Shown: positions 8,644 to 17,010, numbered from the stretch's first letter. The stretch is DNA of 64,000 bases from Acidovorax sp. FHTAMBA (GCF_038958875.1 NZ_CP152407.1:379501-443500); one strand, 5' to 3'. The notes: generated by a model not told the origin, from the letters alone. A program made the numbers and translations.

Positions 8644-9180
8644 ATGGCTGCTTTCCCTTCTTCGCCCACGCCTGCCGCGAACCCACGGCTGGTGCCGCCG
8701 CCCGTGGGCGCTTTGCTGGCGCGCCTGCCCGCCTACCCCGGCTCGCTGCTGCTGGTGACGGCGCTCAACCTGGCGCTCGCGCGGCACCTGCCCGATGACG
8801 TGGGCCGCTTGTTGCTCCACAAGAAGATGCGAGTGCAGGTGCGCGATGCGCGCCTGGCCTTTGACTTTGCCTGGACAGGCCAGCGCTTCGCCCCCCATGC
8901 ACCGCTGGTGCCGCCGCAGGTGGCCGACGTGACGCTGAGCGCCACGGCCCACGACTTCCTGCTGCTGGCCCAGCGCCAGCAAGACCCGGACACGCTGTTC
9001 TTCAGCCGCCGCCTGTCGATGGAGGGCGACACCGAGCTGGGCCTGGTGGTGAAGAACGCGCTCGATGCCATCGAGCTGCCGGTGCTGGACCCGCGCCAGT
9101 GGGCGCAGAGGCTGGCACCGCGCCAGGTGCTGGGCCACCTGCGGCGCCGCCTGGACCCCACACCACGCAACGGAGGATAA
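8644..9180 (+). CDS. ubiT: UbiT, SCP2-domain accessory factor for anaerobic ubiquinone synthesis
   Basis: A 178-residue protein with an SCP2 sterol-carrier domain over most of its length. UbiT binds lipids such as the ubiquinone precursor and is required with UbiU and UbiV for O2-independent synthesis. The characteristic end of the domain, DTLFFSRRLSMEGDTELGL-x2-KN, is seen around residues 118-138. A proline-rich N-terminal stretch of ~30 residues precedes it. The next gene starts 2 bp after its stop, so translation is probably coupled. Membership with UbiU and UbiV in one block makes the assignment firm. Confidence 0.92.
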   Translation: MAAFPSSPTPAANPRLVPPPVGALLARLPAYPGSLLLVTALNLALARHLPDDVGRLLLHKKMRVQVRDARLAFDFAWTGQRFAPHAPLVPPQVADVTLSATAHDFLLLAQRQQDPDTLFFSRRLSMEGDTELGLVVKNALDAIELPVLDPRQWAQRLAPRQVLGHLRRRLDPTPRNGG

Positions 9181-9182
9181 GC

Positions 9183-9596
9183 ATGGCCACCGACACCCAT
9201 CCCCAGAACCACCCCTTGGTCTATTCCTGCTCGGGCTGCTCCAGCGCCGCGCAGCTGGCCAACCACGTGGCGCTGCAGCTCGACCGGCGCGGCGTGGCCG
9301 AGATGTCGTGCATCGCCGGGGTGGGCGGCGACGTGCCGCACCTGATGAAGACCGTGCGCTCGGGCCGGCCCATCATCGCGCTCGACGGCTGTCCGCTGGT
9401 CTGCGTCAAAAGCACGCTGGCGCGCCACGGCATCGTGGCCGACCGGCACTACCAGCTGCAGCAATACGGTGTGAAAAAGCGCGCCCACGAAGACTTCGAC
9501 CCCGTGCAGGCCGCGCTGGTGCTGGAGCAGGTGGAGGCCGACCAGCAGGCGCAGCCCTTGGCTCGCTCTGCCGCCGTGGAGCCCTCGCATGGCTGA
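9183..9596 (+). CDS. DGC-domain putative zinc-binding protein
   Basis: A 137-residue protein of the 'putative zinc-binding' DGC family. Conserved cysteines are seen in YSCSGCSS (about 16 and 19), MSCIAGVGG (43) and the naming motif DGC-PLVC (about 68-74). No enzymatic role is established for the family. The ATG at 9183 has GGAGG upstream and sits 2 bp after ubiT; the gene overlaps ubiX by 8 bp. Its place between ubiT and ubiX suggests a role in the anaerobic ubiquinone pathway, perhaps metal or sulfur handling for UbiUV clusters. That is inference only. Confidence 0.8.
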   Translation: MATDTHPQNHPLVYSCSGCSSAAQLANHVALQLDRRGVAEMSCIAGVGGDVPHLMKTVRSGRPIIALDGCPLVCVKSTLARHGIVADRHYQLQQYGVKKRAHEDFDPVQAALVLEQVEADQQAQPLARSAAVEPSHG

Positions 9597-10185
9597 TGCT
9601 GCCCACACCCGCCGCATCATCGTCGCGATCTCGGGCGCCAGCGGCGCCGTGTATGGCGCGCGCCTCTTGCAGGTGCTGCAGGGCCAGAGCGGCATCGAGA
9701 CGCACCTGGTCGTCTCCGACGCAGGCTGGCGCAACCTGCAGCACGAGCTGGACATGGACCGCGCTGCGGTGGAGGCCCTGGCGCACCGCGTGCACGACGT
9801 GGCCAACGTGGGTGCGGCCATTGCAAGTGGCTCGTTCCAGTGCCATGCCATGGTGGTGGCACCCTGCTCCATGCGCACACTCGCCGCCATTGCGCACGGC
9901 CTGGCCGACAACCTGCTCACGCGCGCGGCCGACGTGGCCCTCAAGGAGCGCCGCCGCCTGGTGCTGATGGTGCGCGAGTCGCCGCTGCACCTCACGCACC
10001 TGCGCAACATGGTGGCCGTGACCGAGATGGGCGGCATCATCTGCCCGCCGCTGCCCGCCTTCTACCTGCGCCCGCAGACCGTGGGCGAGGTGGTGGACTA
10101 CAGCGTGGCGCGCGCGCTCGACCTTATCGATGTGCAGCACGACCTGGCGCCCCGGTGGCAGGGTCTGGAGCGGAGTGCTCCATAA
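9589..10185 (+). CDS. ubiX: UbiX flavin prenyltransferase
   Basis: A 198-residue flavoprotein that attaches dimethylallyl phosphate to FMN to make prenyl-FMN, the cofactor of UbiD. Visible family motifs are IVAISGASGAVYG near the N-terminus, VVAPCSMRTLAAIA-x-G, and REsPLHLTHLRNM followed by GGIICPP-PAFY near residues 125-160. Length is normal. It overlaps the DGC gene by 8 bp, implying translational coupling, and is followed by ubiD after a 66-bp gap holding a palindromic repeat. Confidence 0.95.
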   Translation: MADAAHTRRIIVAISGASGAVYGARLLQVLQGQSGIETHLVVSDAGWRNLQHELDMDRAAVEALAHRVHDVANVGAAIASGSFQCHAMVVAPCSMRTLAAIAHGLADNLLTRAADVALKERRRLVLMVRESPLHLTHLRNMVAVTEMGGIICPPLPAFYLRPQTVGEVVDYSVARALDLIDVQHDLAPRWQGLERSAP

Positions 10186-10241
10186 TTGATAGCTGTTTGC
10201 GCTTGTTGTACAAGCGCTAGCGGCCAATTTCATTCAAATTC
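10182..10241 (+). repeat. palindromic repeat family A, copy 2
   Basis: ATTGATAGCTG followed by GCGCTTG-TTGT-ACAAGCGC, then TAGCGGCCAATTT. It starts at the ubiX stop codon and fills the gap to ubiD, ending about 11 bp before the ubiD start. The stem would form a hairpin in the ubiX-ubiD transcript. Confidence 0.8.
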
Positions 10242-10251
10242 TGGACCTGAT

Positions 10252-11739
10252 ATGGCCTACAGCGACCTGCGCGACTTCATGGCCCAGCTCGAAGCCACGG
10301 GTGATCTGCGCCGCGTGGCGGAGCCGGTGTCGCCCCACCTGGAGATGACCGCGCTCAGCGATCGCGTGCTGCGCGCAGGCGGCCCGGCGCTGCTCTTCAC
10401 CCAGCCCACGGGCCACCGCATGCCGGTGCTCACCAACCTGTTTGGCACCACCGACCGCGTGGCCCGCGCCATGGGCGTGGCCGACCTGCGCGGTGTGCGC
10501 GCGCTGGGCGAATTGCTCGCCACGCTCAAGGAGCCCGAGGCCCCCAAAGGCTTCAAGGACATGCTGGGCATGGGCCAGCTGCTCAAGACCCTGTGGAACA
10601 TGGCCCCGCACACCGTGGCGCGCGGCGCACCCTGCCAGCAGGAGGTGTGGGAAGGGCCCGATGTCGATCTGGCCCGCCTGCCCGTGCAGCACTGCTGGCC
10701 CGGCGACGTGGCCCCGCTCATCACCTGGGGTCTGACCATCACGCGCGGTCCGCGCAAGGCGCGGCAGAACCTGGGCATCTACCGCCAGCAGGTGCTCTCG
10801 CGTAACCAGGTCATCGTGCGCTGGCTGGCGCATCGGGGTGGCGCGCTGGACTTTGCCGATCACTGCGCTACGTACCCCGGCCAGCCCTACCCCGTGGCGG
10901 TGGCGCTGGGCGCCGACCCCGCCACGCTGCTGGGCGCCGTCACGCCCGTGCCCGATGCGTTGAGCGAGTACCAATTTGCAGGCCTGCTGCGCGGCGCACG
11001 CACGGAGGTGGCGCCCGCGGTGGGCGTGCCCCTGCAGGTGCCCGCCACCGCCGAAATCGTGCTCGAAGGCCACATCCAGCCCGATGCCCACCACGCGAGC
11101 GGCTGGCAGCACGCGCTGGAAGGGCCGTACGGCGACCACACCGGCTACTACAACGAATGCGCCGAATTCCCCGTGCTCACCGTGGATCGCATCACCCTGC
11201 GGCGCGACGCGATCTACCACAGCACCTACACCGGCAAACCGCCCGACGAGCCCGCCGTGCTGGGTTTGGCGATGAACGAGCTATTCATCCCGCTTTTGCA
11301 AAAGCAGTTCCCAGAGATCGTGGATTTCTACCTGCCGCCCGAAGGCTGCAGTTACCGCATGGCGGTGGTGAGCATCCGCAAGGCCTACGCAGGCCACGCG
11401 CGGCGCGTGATGATGGGCGTGTGGAGCCACCTGCGCCAGTTCATGTACACGAAATTTATCGTGGTGGTGGACGACGACGTGGACGTACGCGATTGGAAAG
11501 ACGTGATCTGGGCTATCACCACCCGCATGGACCCGGCGCGCGACACGCTGCTGGTGGAGCACACGCCCATCGACTACCTGGACTTCGCCTCGCCCGTGAG
11601 CGGCCTGGGCAGCAAGATGGGGATGGACGCCACCAACAAATGGCCCGGCGAGACGCAGCGCGAGTGGGGCCGGCCCATGCGCATGGACGAAGCTGCGTCA
11701 GCCCGGGCGGAGGAGCTGTTTGCGGCGTTGGGCTTTTGA
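10252..11739 (+). CDS. ubiD: UbiD 4-hydroxy-3-polyprenylbenzoate decarboxylase
   Basis: A 495-residue decarboxylase (E. coli UbiD is about the same length) that removes CO2 from the prenylated 4-hydroxybenzoate ring using prenyl-FMN made by UbiX. The N-terminal YSDLRDFMAQLE, the central NLGIYRQQV-x-RN-x2-IVRWLAHRGGA, and the EGPYGDHTGYYNE segment with catalytic acidic residues are typical. The ATG at 10252 is chosen; an upstream in-frame start lies inside the repeat. It closes the ubiquinone block; the next gene is convergent after 8 bp. Confidence 0.95.
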   Translation: MAYSDLRDFMAQLEATGDLRRVAEPVSPHLEMTALSDRVLRAGGPALLFTQPTGHRMPVLTNLFGTTDRVARAMGVADLRGVRALGELLATLKEPEAPKGFKDMLGMGQLLKTLWNMAPHTVARGAPCQQEVWEGPDVDLARLPVQHCWPGDVAPLITWGLTITRGPRKARQNLGIYRQQVLSRNQVIVRWLAHRGGALDFADHCATYPGQPYPVAVALGADPATLLGAVTPVPDALSEYQFAGLLRGARTEVAPAVGVPLQVPATAEIVLEGHIQPDAHHASGWQHALEGPYGDHTGYYNECAEFPVLTVDRITLRRDAIYHSTYTGKPPDEPAVLGLAMNELFIPLLQKQFPEIVDFYLPPEGCSYRMAVVSIRKAYAGHARRVMMGVWSHLRQFMYTKFIVVVDDDVDVRDWKDVIWAITTRMDPARDTLLVEHTPIDYLDFASPVSGLGSKMGMDATNKWPGETQREWGRPMRMDEAASARAEELFAALGF

Positions 11740-11747
11740 AAACCCGT

Positions 11748-13733
11748 TCATCCGCGCAGCAGCCTGTCCTCGGCCAGCGAGAGCGCGGCAGGGTGGCCCG
11801 ACAACACGAGGGTGTCGCCTTCTGCCAGTTGCGCTTCGTCCACCGCGGGGCTCATGTGCCCATTGCCGCGCCGCAGGTTCACCACCCGCACACCCATCGC
11901 CGGCAGGGCCAGCTGTCCCAGGTTGCGGCCCAGCGAGGTGGCGCCGGGCGGCAGGTTGATGGTGGACAGGCGCTCCTGGTCGCGTTCGTGCACCGTGTCG
12001 TCGTCCGCGCCATGGAAGTAGCCGCGCAGCAGGTTGTAGCGCGCATCGCGCTGTTCCTGCACCAGCCGCAGCACGCGGCGCATGGGCACGCCCACCAGGG
12101 CCAGAGCGTGGCTGGCGAGCATCAGCGAGCCTTCGATGGCCTCGGGCACCACCTCGGTGGCGCCGGCCTCCTGCAGTTTGTCCAGGTACAGGTCGTCCTG
12201 CGTGCGCACCACCACCGGCACCTGCGGCGCGTGAGAGCGCGCATTGGCCAGCACCTTCAGCGCGGCGGGCACGTCGATATAGGTCACGGCCACGGCGCTG
12301 GCACGCACCAGGCCGGCGGCCATCAGCGCCTGCAGACGGGTGGCATCGCCGTACACCACCGAGTCGCCAGCCGCCGCGGCCTGGCGCACGCGGTCCGGGT
12401 CCAGGTCCAGCGCCATGTAGGGGATGCCCTCGTGCTCCAGCATGCGCGCCAGGTTCTGGCCGCAACGGCCGTAGCCGCAGATGATCACGTGCTTGCTGGT
12501 GTTGATGGATTTGCGCGCAATCGATGTCATCTGCAGCGACTGCTGCAGCCAGTCGCTGGCCACCAGCTTCATCACGATGCGGTTGCTGTACATGATGAGG
12601 AAGGGCGTGGCCAGCATGGACAGCACCATGGCCGCGAGGATGGGGTTTATCAGCGCCGGTTGCACCAGCCCGTTGCTCTGCGTGAGCGACAGCAGCACAA
12701 AACCGAACTCGCCCGCCTGCGCCAGGTACAGCCCGGTGCGCAGCGCCACGCCGGTGGTCGCACCCATGCCGCGCGCCAGGACCAGGATGATGGCGAGCTT
12801 GAGCCCCAGCGGCACCGTGAGCAGCAGCAGCACCAGGGCCCAGCGGTCCACCAGGATGTGCCAGTCCAGCATCATCCCGATGGTGATGAAGAAAAGGCCC
12901 AGCAGCACGTCGTGAAAGGGCCGGATGTCCGTGCCCACCTGGTGCTTGTATTCGGTCTCGGACACCAGCACGCCCGCAATGAAAGCGCCCAGCGCCAGGC
13001 TCAGGCCCGCCAGCTCGGTCAGCCAGGCCAGGCCCAGCGTGATCAGCAGCAGGTTCAGCATGAACAGCTCGTCGCTCTTGCGCCGCGCCACCAGCGTGAG
13101 CCACCAGCGCATCAGCCGCTGGCCGCCGGTGAGCAGCAGGCCCACGAGCACCGTGGCCTTGATCAGCGCCCACCCCAGCGAGGTCAGCAGCTGGTCGGGC
13201 GATGAACCGAGGGCCGGAATCAGCACCAGCAGCGGCACCACGGCCAGGTCCTGGAACAGCAGGATGCCCATCACGCGGCGGCCGTGCTCGCTCTCCAGCT
13301 CGGCCCGTTCGGCCATCAGCTTGACCACAATCGCCGTGCTGCTCATGGCCAGCACGCCCGACAGCGCCAGCGCCGTCTGCCAGCCCATGTCCCACACGCC
13401 GCCCACCCAGCGCGACAGCACCAGGGCCAGCCCGGTCACCACGGCCATGGTCAGCACCACCTGCATCAGCCCCAGGCCAAACACCTGCTTGCGCATGGCG
13501 CGCAGCTTGGGCAGGCTGAACTCCAGCCCGATGGCGAACATCAGGAACACCACGCCGAACTCGCCCAGGTGGCGCACACCTTCGGAGTTTTGCGCCAGTG
13601 CCAGTGCGTGCGGACCGATGAGCACGCCGGCGGCCAGGTAGCCGAGCATGGGGGGCAGCTTGAGGCTGCGGCAGACCACCACCCCCAGCACCGCGGCCAA
13701 CAGGTAAAGCAGTGTGAGGGCGAGCGAAGACAT
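11748..13733 (-). CDS. KefB/KefC-type CPA2 cation:proton antiporter with RCK domain
   Basis: A 661-residue protein. About twelve membrane segments (residues 1-380) form a CPA2 Na+/H+-exchanger fold, with GYLAAGVLIGPHAL, EFGVVFLMFAIGLEFS and an LALSGVLAMSSTA segment. A cytoplasmic TrkA-N (RCK) nucleotide-binding domain begins HVIICGYGRCGQNLAR near residue 405, and a TrkA-C domain ends the protein. Likely role: potassium efflux in exchange for protons. It cannot be called KefB or KefC specifically; a glutathione-gated mode is unproven. The ATG at 13733 matches family starts. Its end is 8 bp from ubiD (convergent). Confidence 0.9.
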   Translation of the reverse strand: MSSLALTLLYLLAAVLGVVVCRSLKLPPMLGYLAAGVLIGPHALALAQNSEGVRHLGEFGVVFLMFAIGLEFSLPKLRAMRKQVFGLGLMQVVLTMAVVTGLALVLSRWVGGVWDMGWQTALALSGVLAMSSTAIVVKLMAERAELESEHGRRVMGILLFQDLAVVPLLVLIPALGSSPDQLLTSLGWALIKATVLVGLLLTGGQRLMRWWLTLVARRKSDELFMLNLLLITLGLAWLTELAGLSLALGAFIAGVLVSETEYKHQVGTDIRPFHDVLLGLFFITIGMMLDWHILVDRWALVLLLLTVPLGLKLAIILVLARGMGATTGVALRTGLYLAQAGEFGFVLLSLTQSNGLVQPALINPILAAMVLSMLATPFLIMYSNRIVMKLVASDWLQQSLQMTSIARKSINTSKHVIICGYGRCGQNLARMLEHEGIPYMALDLDPDRVRQAAAAGDSVVYGDATRLQALMAAGLVRASAVAVTYIDVPAALKVLANARSHAPQVPVVVRTQDDLYLDKLQEAGATEVVPEAIEGSLMLASHALALVGVPMRRVLRLVQEQRDARYNLLRGYFHGADDDTVHERDQERLSTINLPPGATSLGRNLGQLALPAMGVRVVNLRRGNGHMSPAVDEAQLAEGDTLVLSGHPAALSLAEDRLLRG

Positions 13734-13857
13734 GACAGCGATGCTATCCGAGCCTTGCCCGCCGCGCCTGTCCACCGCGCGCGAAAGCGCTGGCCGAGCC
13801 AGTGGGCTTGGTGCACCCTGCACGGTGGCAGGCAGGCCCGGTCGATAGAATCGCCAT

Positions 13858-14859
13858 ATGACTCCCGCCCCTGCCGCGTTGCCCCCTTTTGATGCTGATC
13901 AGGCCCTGCGTCTGGCCCGTGAGACCTTCGATATCGAGGCGGCGGCGTTGACCGGGCTTGCCGCCCGCGTCGATGGCGTGTTTGCCAAGGCCGTGCAGCT
14001 GGTGCTGCAGGCCCGGGGCCGGGTGGTGGTGATGGGCATGGGCAAGAGCGGCCATGTCGGCCGCAAGATCGCCGCCACGCTCGCCTCAACCGGCACACCC
14101 GCGTTCTTTGTGCATCCTGCCGAGGCCAGCCACGGCGATCTCGGGATGGTCACCGGCGACGATCTGGTGCTGGGCATCTCCAACAGCGGTGAAAGCGGTG
14201 AGCTCACTGCCATCCTGCCTGTGCTCAAACGCCTCGGTGCGCCGCTGATTGCCATCACGGGCGGCCTGCATTCCACGCTGGCCCGCCACGCCGACCTGGT
14301 GCTCGACTGCAGTGTGGAGCGTGAGGCCTGCCCCCTGAACCTGGCCCCCACCGCCAGCACCACGGCCCAGCTGGCCATGGGTGACGCCCTGGCCGTGGCC
14401 CTGCTCGATGCCCGGGGCTTTCGCCCCGAAGACTTTGCCCGATCCCACCCCGGCGGTGCGCTGGGCCGCAAGCTGCTCACCCATGTGAGCGACGTGATGC
14501 GCACCGGTGCCGAGGTGCCGCGTGTGCCGCCCGACGCATCGTTCAGCGGTCTCATGCGCGAAATGAGCGCCAAGGGCCTGGGCGCGTCGGCCATCGTCGA
14601 TGCCGCCGGGCAGGTGCTGGGCATCTTTACCGACGGCGACCTGCGCCGCCGCATCGAGGCCGGGGCCGACCTGCGTTCCACCACCGCCGCCCAGGTCATG
14701 CACGCCAACCCGCGCCGCATCGCACCCGACGCCCTGGCCGTGGACGCCGCCGAAATGATGGAAGCGCATTCCATCACCAGCGTGCTGGTGGTGGACGCAG
14801 CGGGCGCCCTGGTGGGGGTGGTGCACATCGGCGACCTGATGCGCGCAAAAGTCATATGA
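13858..14859 (+). CDS. kdsD: KdsD arabinose-5-phosphate isomerase
   Basis: A 333-residue enzyme converting ribulose-5-phosphate to arabinose-5-phosphate, the first dedicated step to Kdo for lipopolysaccharide. A SIS sugar-isomerase domain (about 45-180) shows VMGMGKSGHVGRKIAATLASTGTP-type sequence and the SNSGES phosphate loop near 109-114. Two CBS domains follow (about 205-265 and 275-333). It is divergent from the antiporter and heads kdsD-kdsC-lptC, with a family B repeat after it. A family-B repeat (copy 3) begins at its stop codon. Confidence 0.95.
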   Translation: MTPAPAALPPFDADQALRLARETFDIEAAALTGLAARVDGVFAKAVQLVLQARGRVVVMGMGKSGHVGRKIAATLASTGTPAFFVHPAEASHGDLGMVTGDDLVLGISNSGESGELTAILPVLKRLGAPLIAITGGLHSTLARHADLVLDCSVEREACPLNLAPTASTTAQLAMGDALAVALLDARGFRPEDFARSHPGGALGRKLLTHVSDVMRTGAEVPRVPPDASFSGLMREMSAKGLGASAIVDAAGQVLGIFTDGDLRRRIEAGADLRSTTAAQVMHANPRRIAPDALAVDAAEMMEAHSITSVLVVDAAGALVGVVHIGDLMRAKVI

Positions 14860-14950
14860 CCCCCCTGAGTCGCTTCGCGCCTTCCCCCCGAGGGGGACGC
14901 ACCCCCTGGCCCGGCGAAGCCGGTTCCACGGGTGCACTCGCTTTGGCCGT
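14857..14950 (+). repeat. interspersed repeat family B, copy 3
   Basis: Starts at the kdsD stop with GACCCCCCTGAG, then TCGCTTCGCGCCTTCCCCC paired with GAGGGGGAC directly after, giving a compact hairpin. It continues CCCGGCGAAGCCGG. Shorter and more diverged than copies 1 and 2. It fills most of the 111-bp gap between kdsD and kdsC. Confidence 0.6.
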
Positions 14951-14970
14951 CCCTGTTCAAACTCTGTGTA

Positions 14971-15531
14971 ATGACCTCTGACGCAACCTTTCCCGTGCTG
15001 CAATTCCCCCCCGAGTTGCTGCTGCGCGCCCAGGGCGTGCGCGTGGCCTTTTTCGACGTGGATGGCGTGCTCACCGATGGGGGCCTGTATTTCAGCGAAA
15101 CGGGCGAGACACTCAAGCGTTTCAACACGCTGGACGGCCACGGCCTCAAACTGCTGCAAAAGGCAGGCATCACCCCCGCCGTGATCACCGGCCGCGACTC
15201 TGCCCCGCTGCGCGTGCGCCTGAAGGCCCTGGGCGTGGAGCATGCGGTGTTTGGCACCGAAGACAAGCGCCCCGCTGCGGAGCAGATGCTGGCCACGCTG
15301 GGCCTTGGCTGGGCGCAGGCGGCGGCCATGGGCGACGACTGGCCCGACCTGCCCGTGATGCGCCGCAGCGCCTTTGCCTGCGCGCCCGCCAACGCCCAGA
15401 CCGAGGTGCGCCACGCGGCGCATTTCGTCACCCAGGCGCGTGGGGGCGACGGGGCAGCCCGTGAGTTGTGCGATCTGCTGCTGGTGGCCACGGGCCGCTA
15501 TGCGCAACTGCTGGAACAGTACACCGCATGA
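14971..15531 (+). CDS. kdsC: KdsC 3-deoxy-D-manno-octulosonate 8-phosphate phosphatase
   Basis: A 186-residue HAD-superfamily phosphatase of the short, capless C0 type that works as a tetramer. The catalytic DVDGVLTDGGL (Asp29 and Asp31) is followed by KRFNTLDGHGLKLL, the Thr/Lys motifs, and a MGDDWPDLPVM metal-binding loop. It releases phosphate from Kdo-8-phosphate. The start at 14971 gives the usual length. It lies between kdsD and lptC on the same strand, the normal Kdo/LPS order. Confidence 0.94.
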   Translation: MTSDATFPVLQFPPELLLRAQGVRVAFFDVDGVLTDGGLYFSETGETLKRFNTLDGHGLKLLQKAGITPAVITGRDSAPLRVRLKALGVEHAVFGTEDKRPAAEQMLATLGLGWAQAAAMGDDWPDLPVMRRSAFACAPANAQTEVRHAAHFVTQARGGDGAARELCDLLLVATGRYAQLLEQYTA

Positions 15532-15574
15532 GCAGCAACGATGACCGCCACACCCTTTTCTGCGGGGCAGCCGC

Positions 15575-16201
15575 GTGAAGCGCCCGCTGATTCGCCAGGG
15601 CTGGGAGCAGCTCTCGCTGTATCTGCCGGTCGTGATCATGGGGTTTCTGGCGCTGGGCACGTGGTGGCTGGTGCGCAATGCACCCATGCCCCAGCTGCCT
15701 TCCCTGGAGCGACCCCTGGGACATCAGCCGGACTATTTCATGAAGTCGTTTTCCGTCAAGAGCTTTGACGCCACCGGGCGGCTGCAGAGCGAGGTGCGGG
15801 GCGACGAAGCGCGGCACTACCCCGACACCGACACGCTGGAGATTGACCAGGTCCGCATGCGCTCGGTGACGCCGCAGGGCCGTCTGACGGTGGCTACGGC
15901 CAATCGTGCCCTGACCAACGCCGATGCTTCGGAAGTGCAGCTTTTCGGCAATGCCATCGTCACCCGCGAGCCGTTGCCGGCCAAGCCGGGCGCGCCCGCC
16001 CAGCCCCGGCTGGAGTTTCGGGGTGAATTTCTGCACGCCTATACCGGTACGGAGCGCGTACGGTCCGACCAGCCCGTCACGCTCATCCGCGGCAATGACC
16101 GTTTCACCGCAGAGTCCATGGACTACGACAACCTGGACCAGGTGCTGCAGCTGCGCGGGCGCGTGCGTGGCGTTCTCCAGCCCGGCACGGCCAAGCCCTA
16201 A
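15575..16201 (+). CDS. lptC: LptC, LPS export periplasmic bitopic protein
   Basis: A 208-residue protein with one N-terminal membrane anchor (about residues 15-35) and a periplasmic beta-jellyroll domain, the LptC/YrbK family. It receives lipopolysaccharide from LptBFG and passes it to LptA. FSVKSFDATGRLQSEVRGDEARHYP is the typical first strand pair. The start is a GTG at 15575. lptA and lptB normally follow lptC in related genomes, but here a short-chain dehydrogenase follows, so they must lie elsewhere. Confidence 0.88.
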   Translation: MKRPLIRQGWEQLSLYLPVVIMGFLALGTWWLVRNAPMPQLPSLERPLGHQPDYFMKSFSVKSFDATGRLQSEVRGDEARHYPDTDTLEIDQVRMRSVTPQGRLTVATANRALTNADASEVQLFGNAIVTREPLPAKPGAPAQPRLEFRGEFLHAYTGTERVRSDQPVTLIRGNDRFTAESMDYDNLDQVLQLRGRVRGVLQPGTAKP

Positions 16202-16227
16202 CCTGCCCGCATCAGCCGCCAGACCGC

Positions 16228-17010
16228 ATGACCACCACACCCCTCGTCTTCATCACCGGCGCATCCAGCGGCATTGGCCAGGCGCTGGCGCTGCGGTTTT
16301 ACCGCGCTGGCTTTCGCCTCGCATTGGTGGCACGGCGCGCTTCTGAGATAAAAACGTGGGCTGAGGCACAGGGGATAAGCGCCAATAGCTATGAAATTTA
16401 TAGTGCAGACGTTGCCGTAACAGACAGCATCGTCGCAGCGGGCAAGGACTGCATCGCGCAGCAGGGGGTGCCCGACGTGGTCGTGGCGAATGCCGGCATC
16501 AGTGTGGGAATGGACACGGGTGTGCGCGATGACATTGACGTGATGGCACGCACCTTCGCCACCAACAACATCGGCATGGCGGCCACCTTCCATCCCTTTG
16601 TCGATGCCATGGTGCAGCGGGGCAGCGGCACCCTGGTCGGCATCGGCAGCGTGGCGGGGATACGGGGCCTGCCAGGACACGGCGCTTACTGCGCCAGCAA
16701 GGCGGCTGTCATCAGCTATTGCGAGAGCCTGCGCGGAGAAATGCGGCCCCACGGACTCCGCGTGGTCACCCTTTCGCCGGGCTATATCGACACCCCCCTC
16801 ACGCGCAAGAATCGTTACAGCATGCCGTTCCTGATGCAGGCGGATGATTTTGCAGACCGGGCCTTCCGCTCCATCACGGCGGGCACCAGCTACCGCGTCA
16901 TTCCGTGGCAGATGGGGGTGGTTGCGAAATTGCTGCGCCTGGTGCCCAACCCGCTGTTCGACAAGCTGCTGGCAGGGCGCCCCCGCAAGCGCCGCCAGAG
17001 CGAGCAGTAG
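16228..17010 (+). CDS. SDR family NAD(P)-dependent oxidoreductase
   Basis: A 260-residue short-chain dehydrogenase of the classical type. It has TGASSGIG (10-17) for the cofactor, NAGIS, and the active-site YCASK with its upstream serine, so it should be active; the substrate is unknown. ARR near residue 36 at the end of the second strand favours NADP(H). It starts 26 bp after lptC. Residues about 41-59 are encoded by a minus-oriented copy of palindromic repeat family A (16348-16404) without breaking the frame; this falls in the loop and helix after the second beta strand, a variable place in SDRs. Confidence 0.87.
   Translation: MTTTPLVFITGASSGIGQALALRFYRAGFRLALVARRASEIKTWAEAQGISANSYEIYSADVAVTDSIVAAGKDCIAQQGVPDVVVANAGISVGMDTGVRDDIDVMARTFATNNIGMAATFHPFVDAMVQRGSGTLVGIGSVAGIRGLPGHGAYCASKAAVISYCESLRGEMRPHGLRVVTLSPGYIDTPLTRKNRYSMPFLMQADDFADRAFRSITAGTSYRVIPWQMGVVAKLLRLVPNPLFDKLLAGRPRKRRQSEQ
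16348..16404 (-). repeat. palindromic repeat family A, copy 3 (inside SDR gene)
   Basis: On the minus strand it reads TATAAATTTCATAGCTATT, then GGCGCTTAT, a diverged loop, and CAGCCCACGTTTTTAT. Head and tail match the copies at 43840 and 4247; the right arm of the stem is decayed. It lies wholly within the short-chain dehydrogenase gene and is read in frame. Confidence 0.65.

Noticed and set aside
11157..13205. 682-codon plus-strand open frame overlapping ubiD and the antiporter gene
   Set aside because: Product is Gln/His/Arg-rich without domains and lies antisense to the antiporter, whose motifs are clear.
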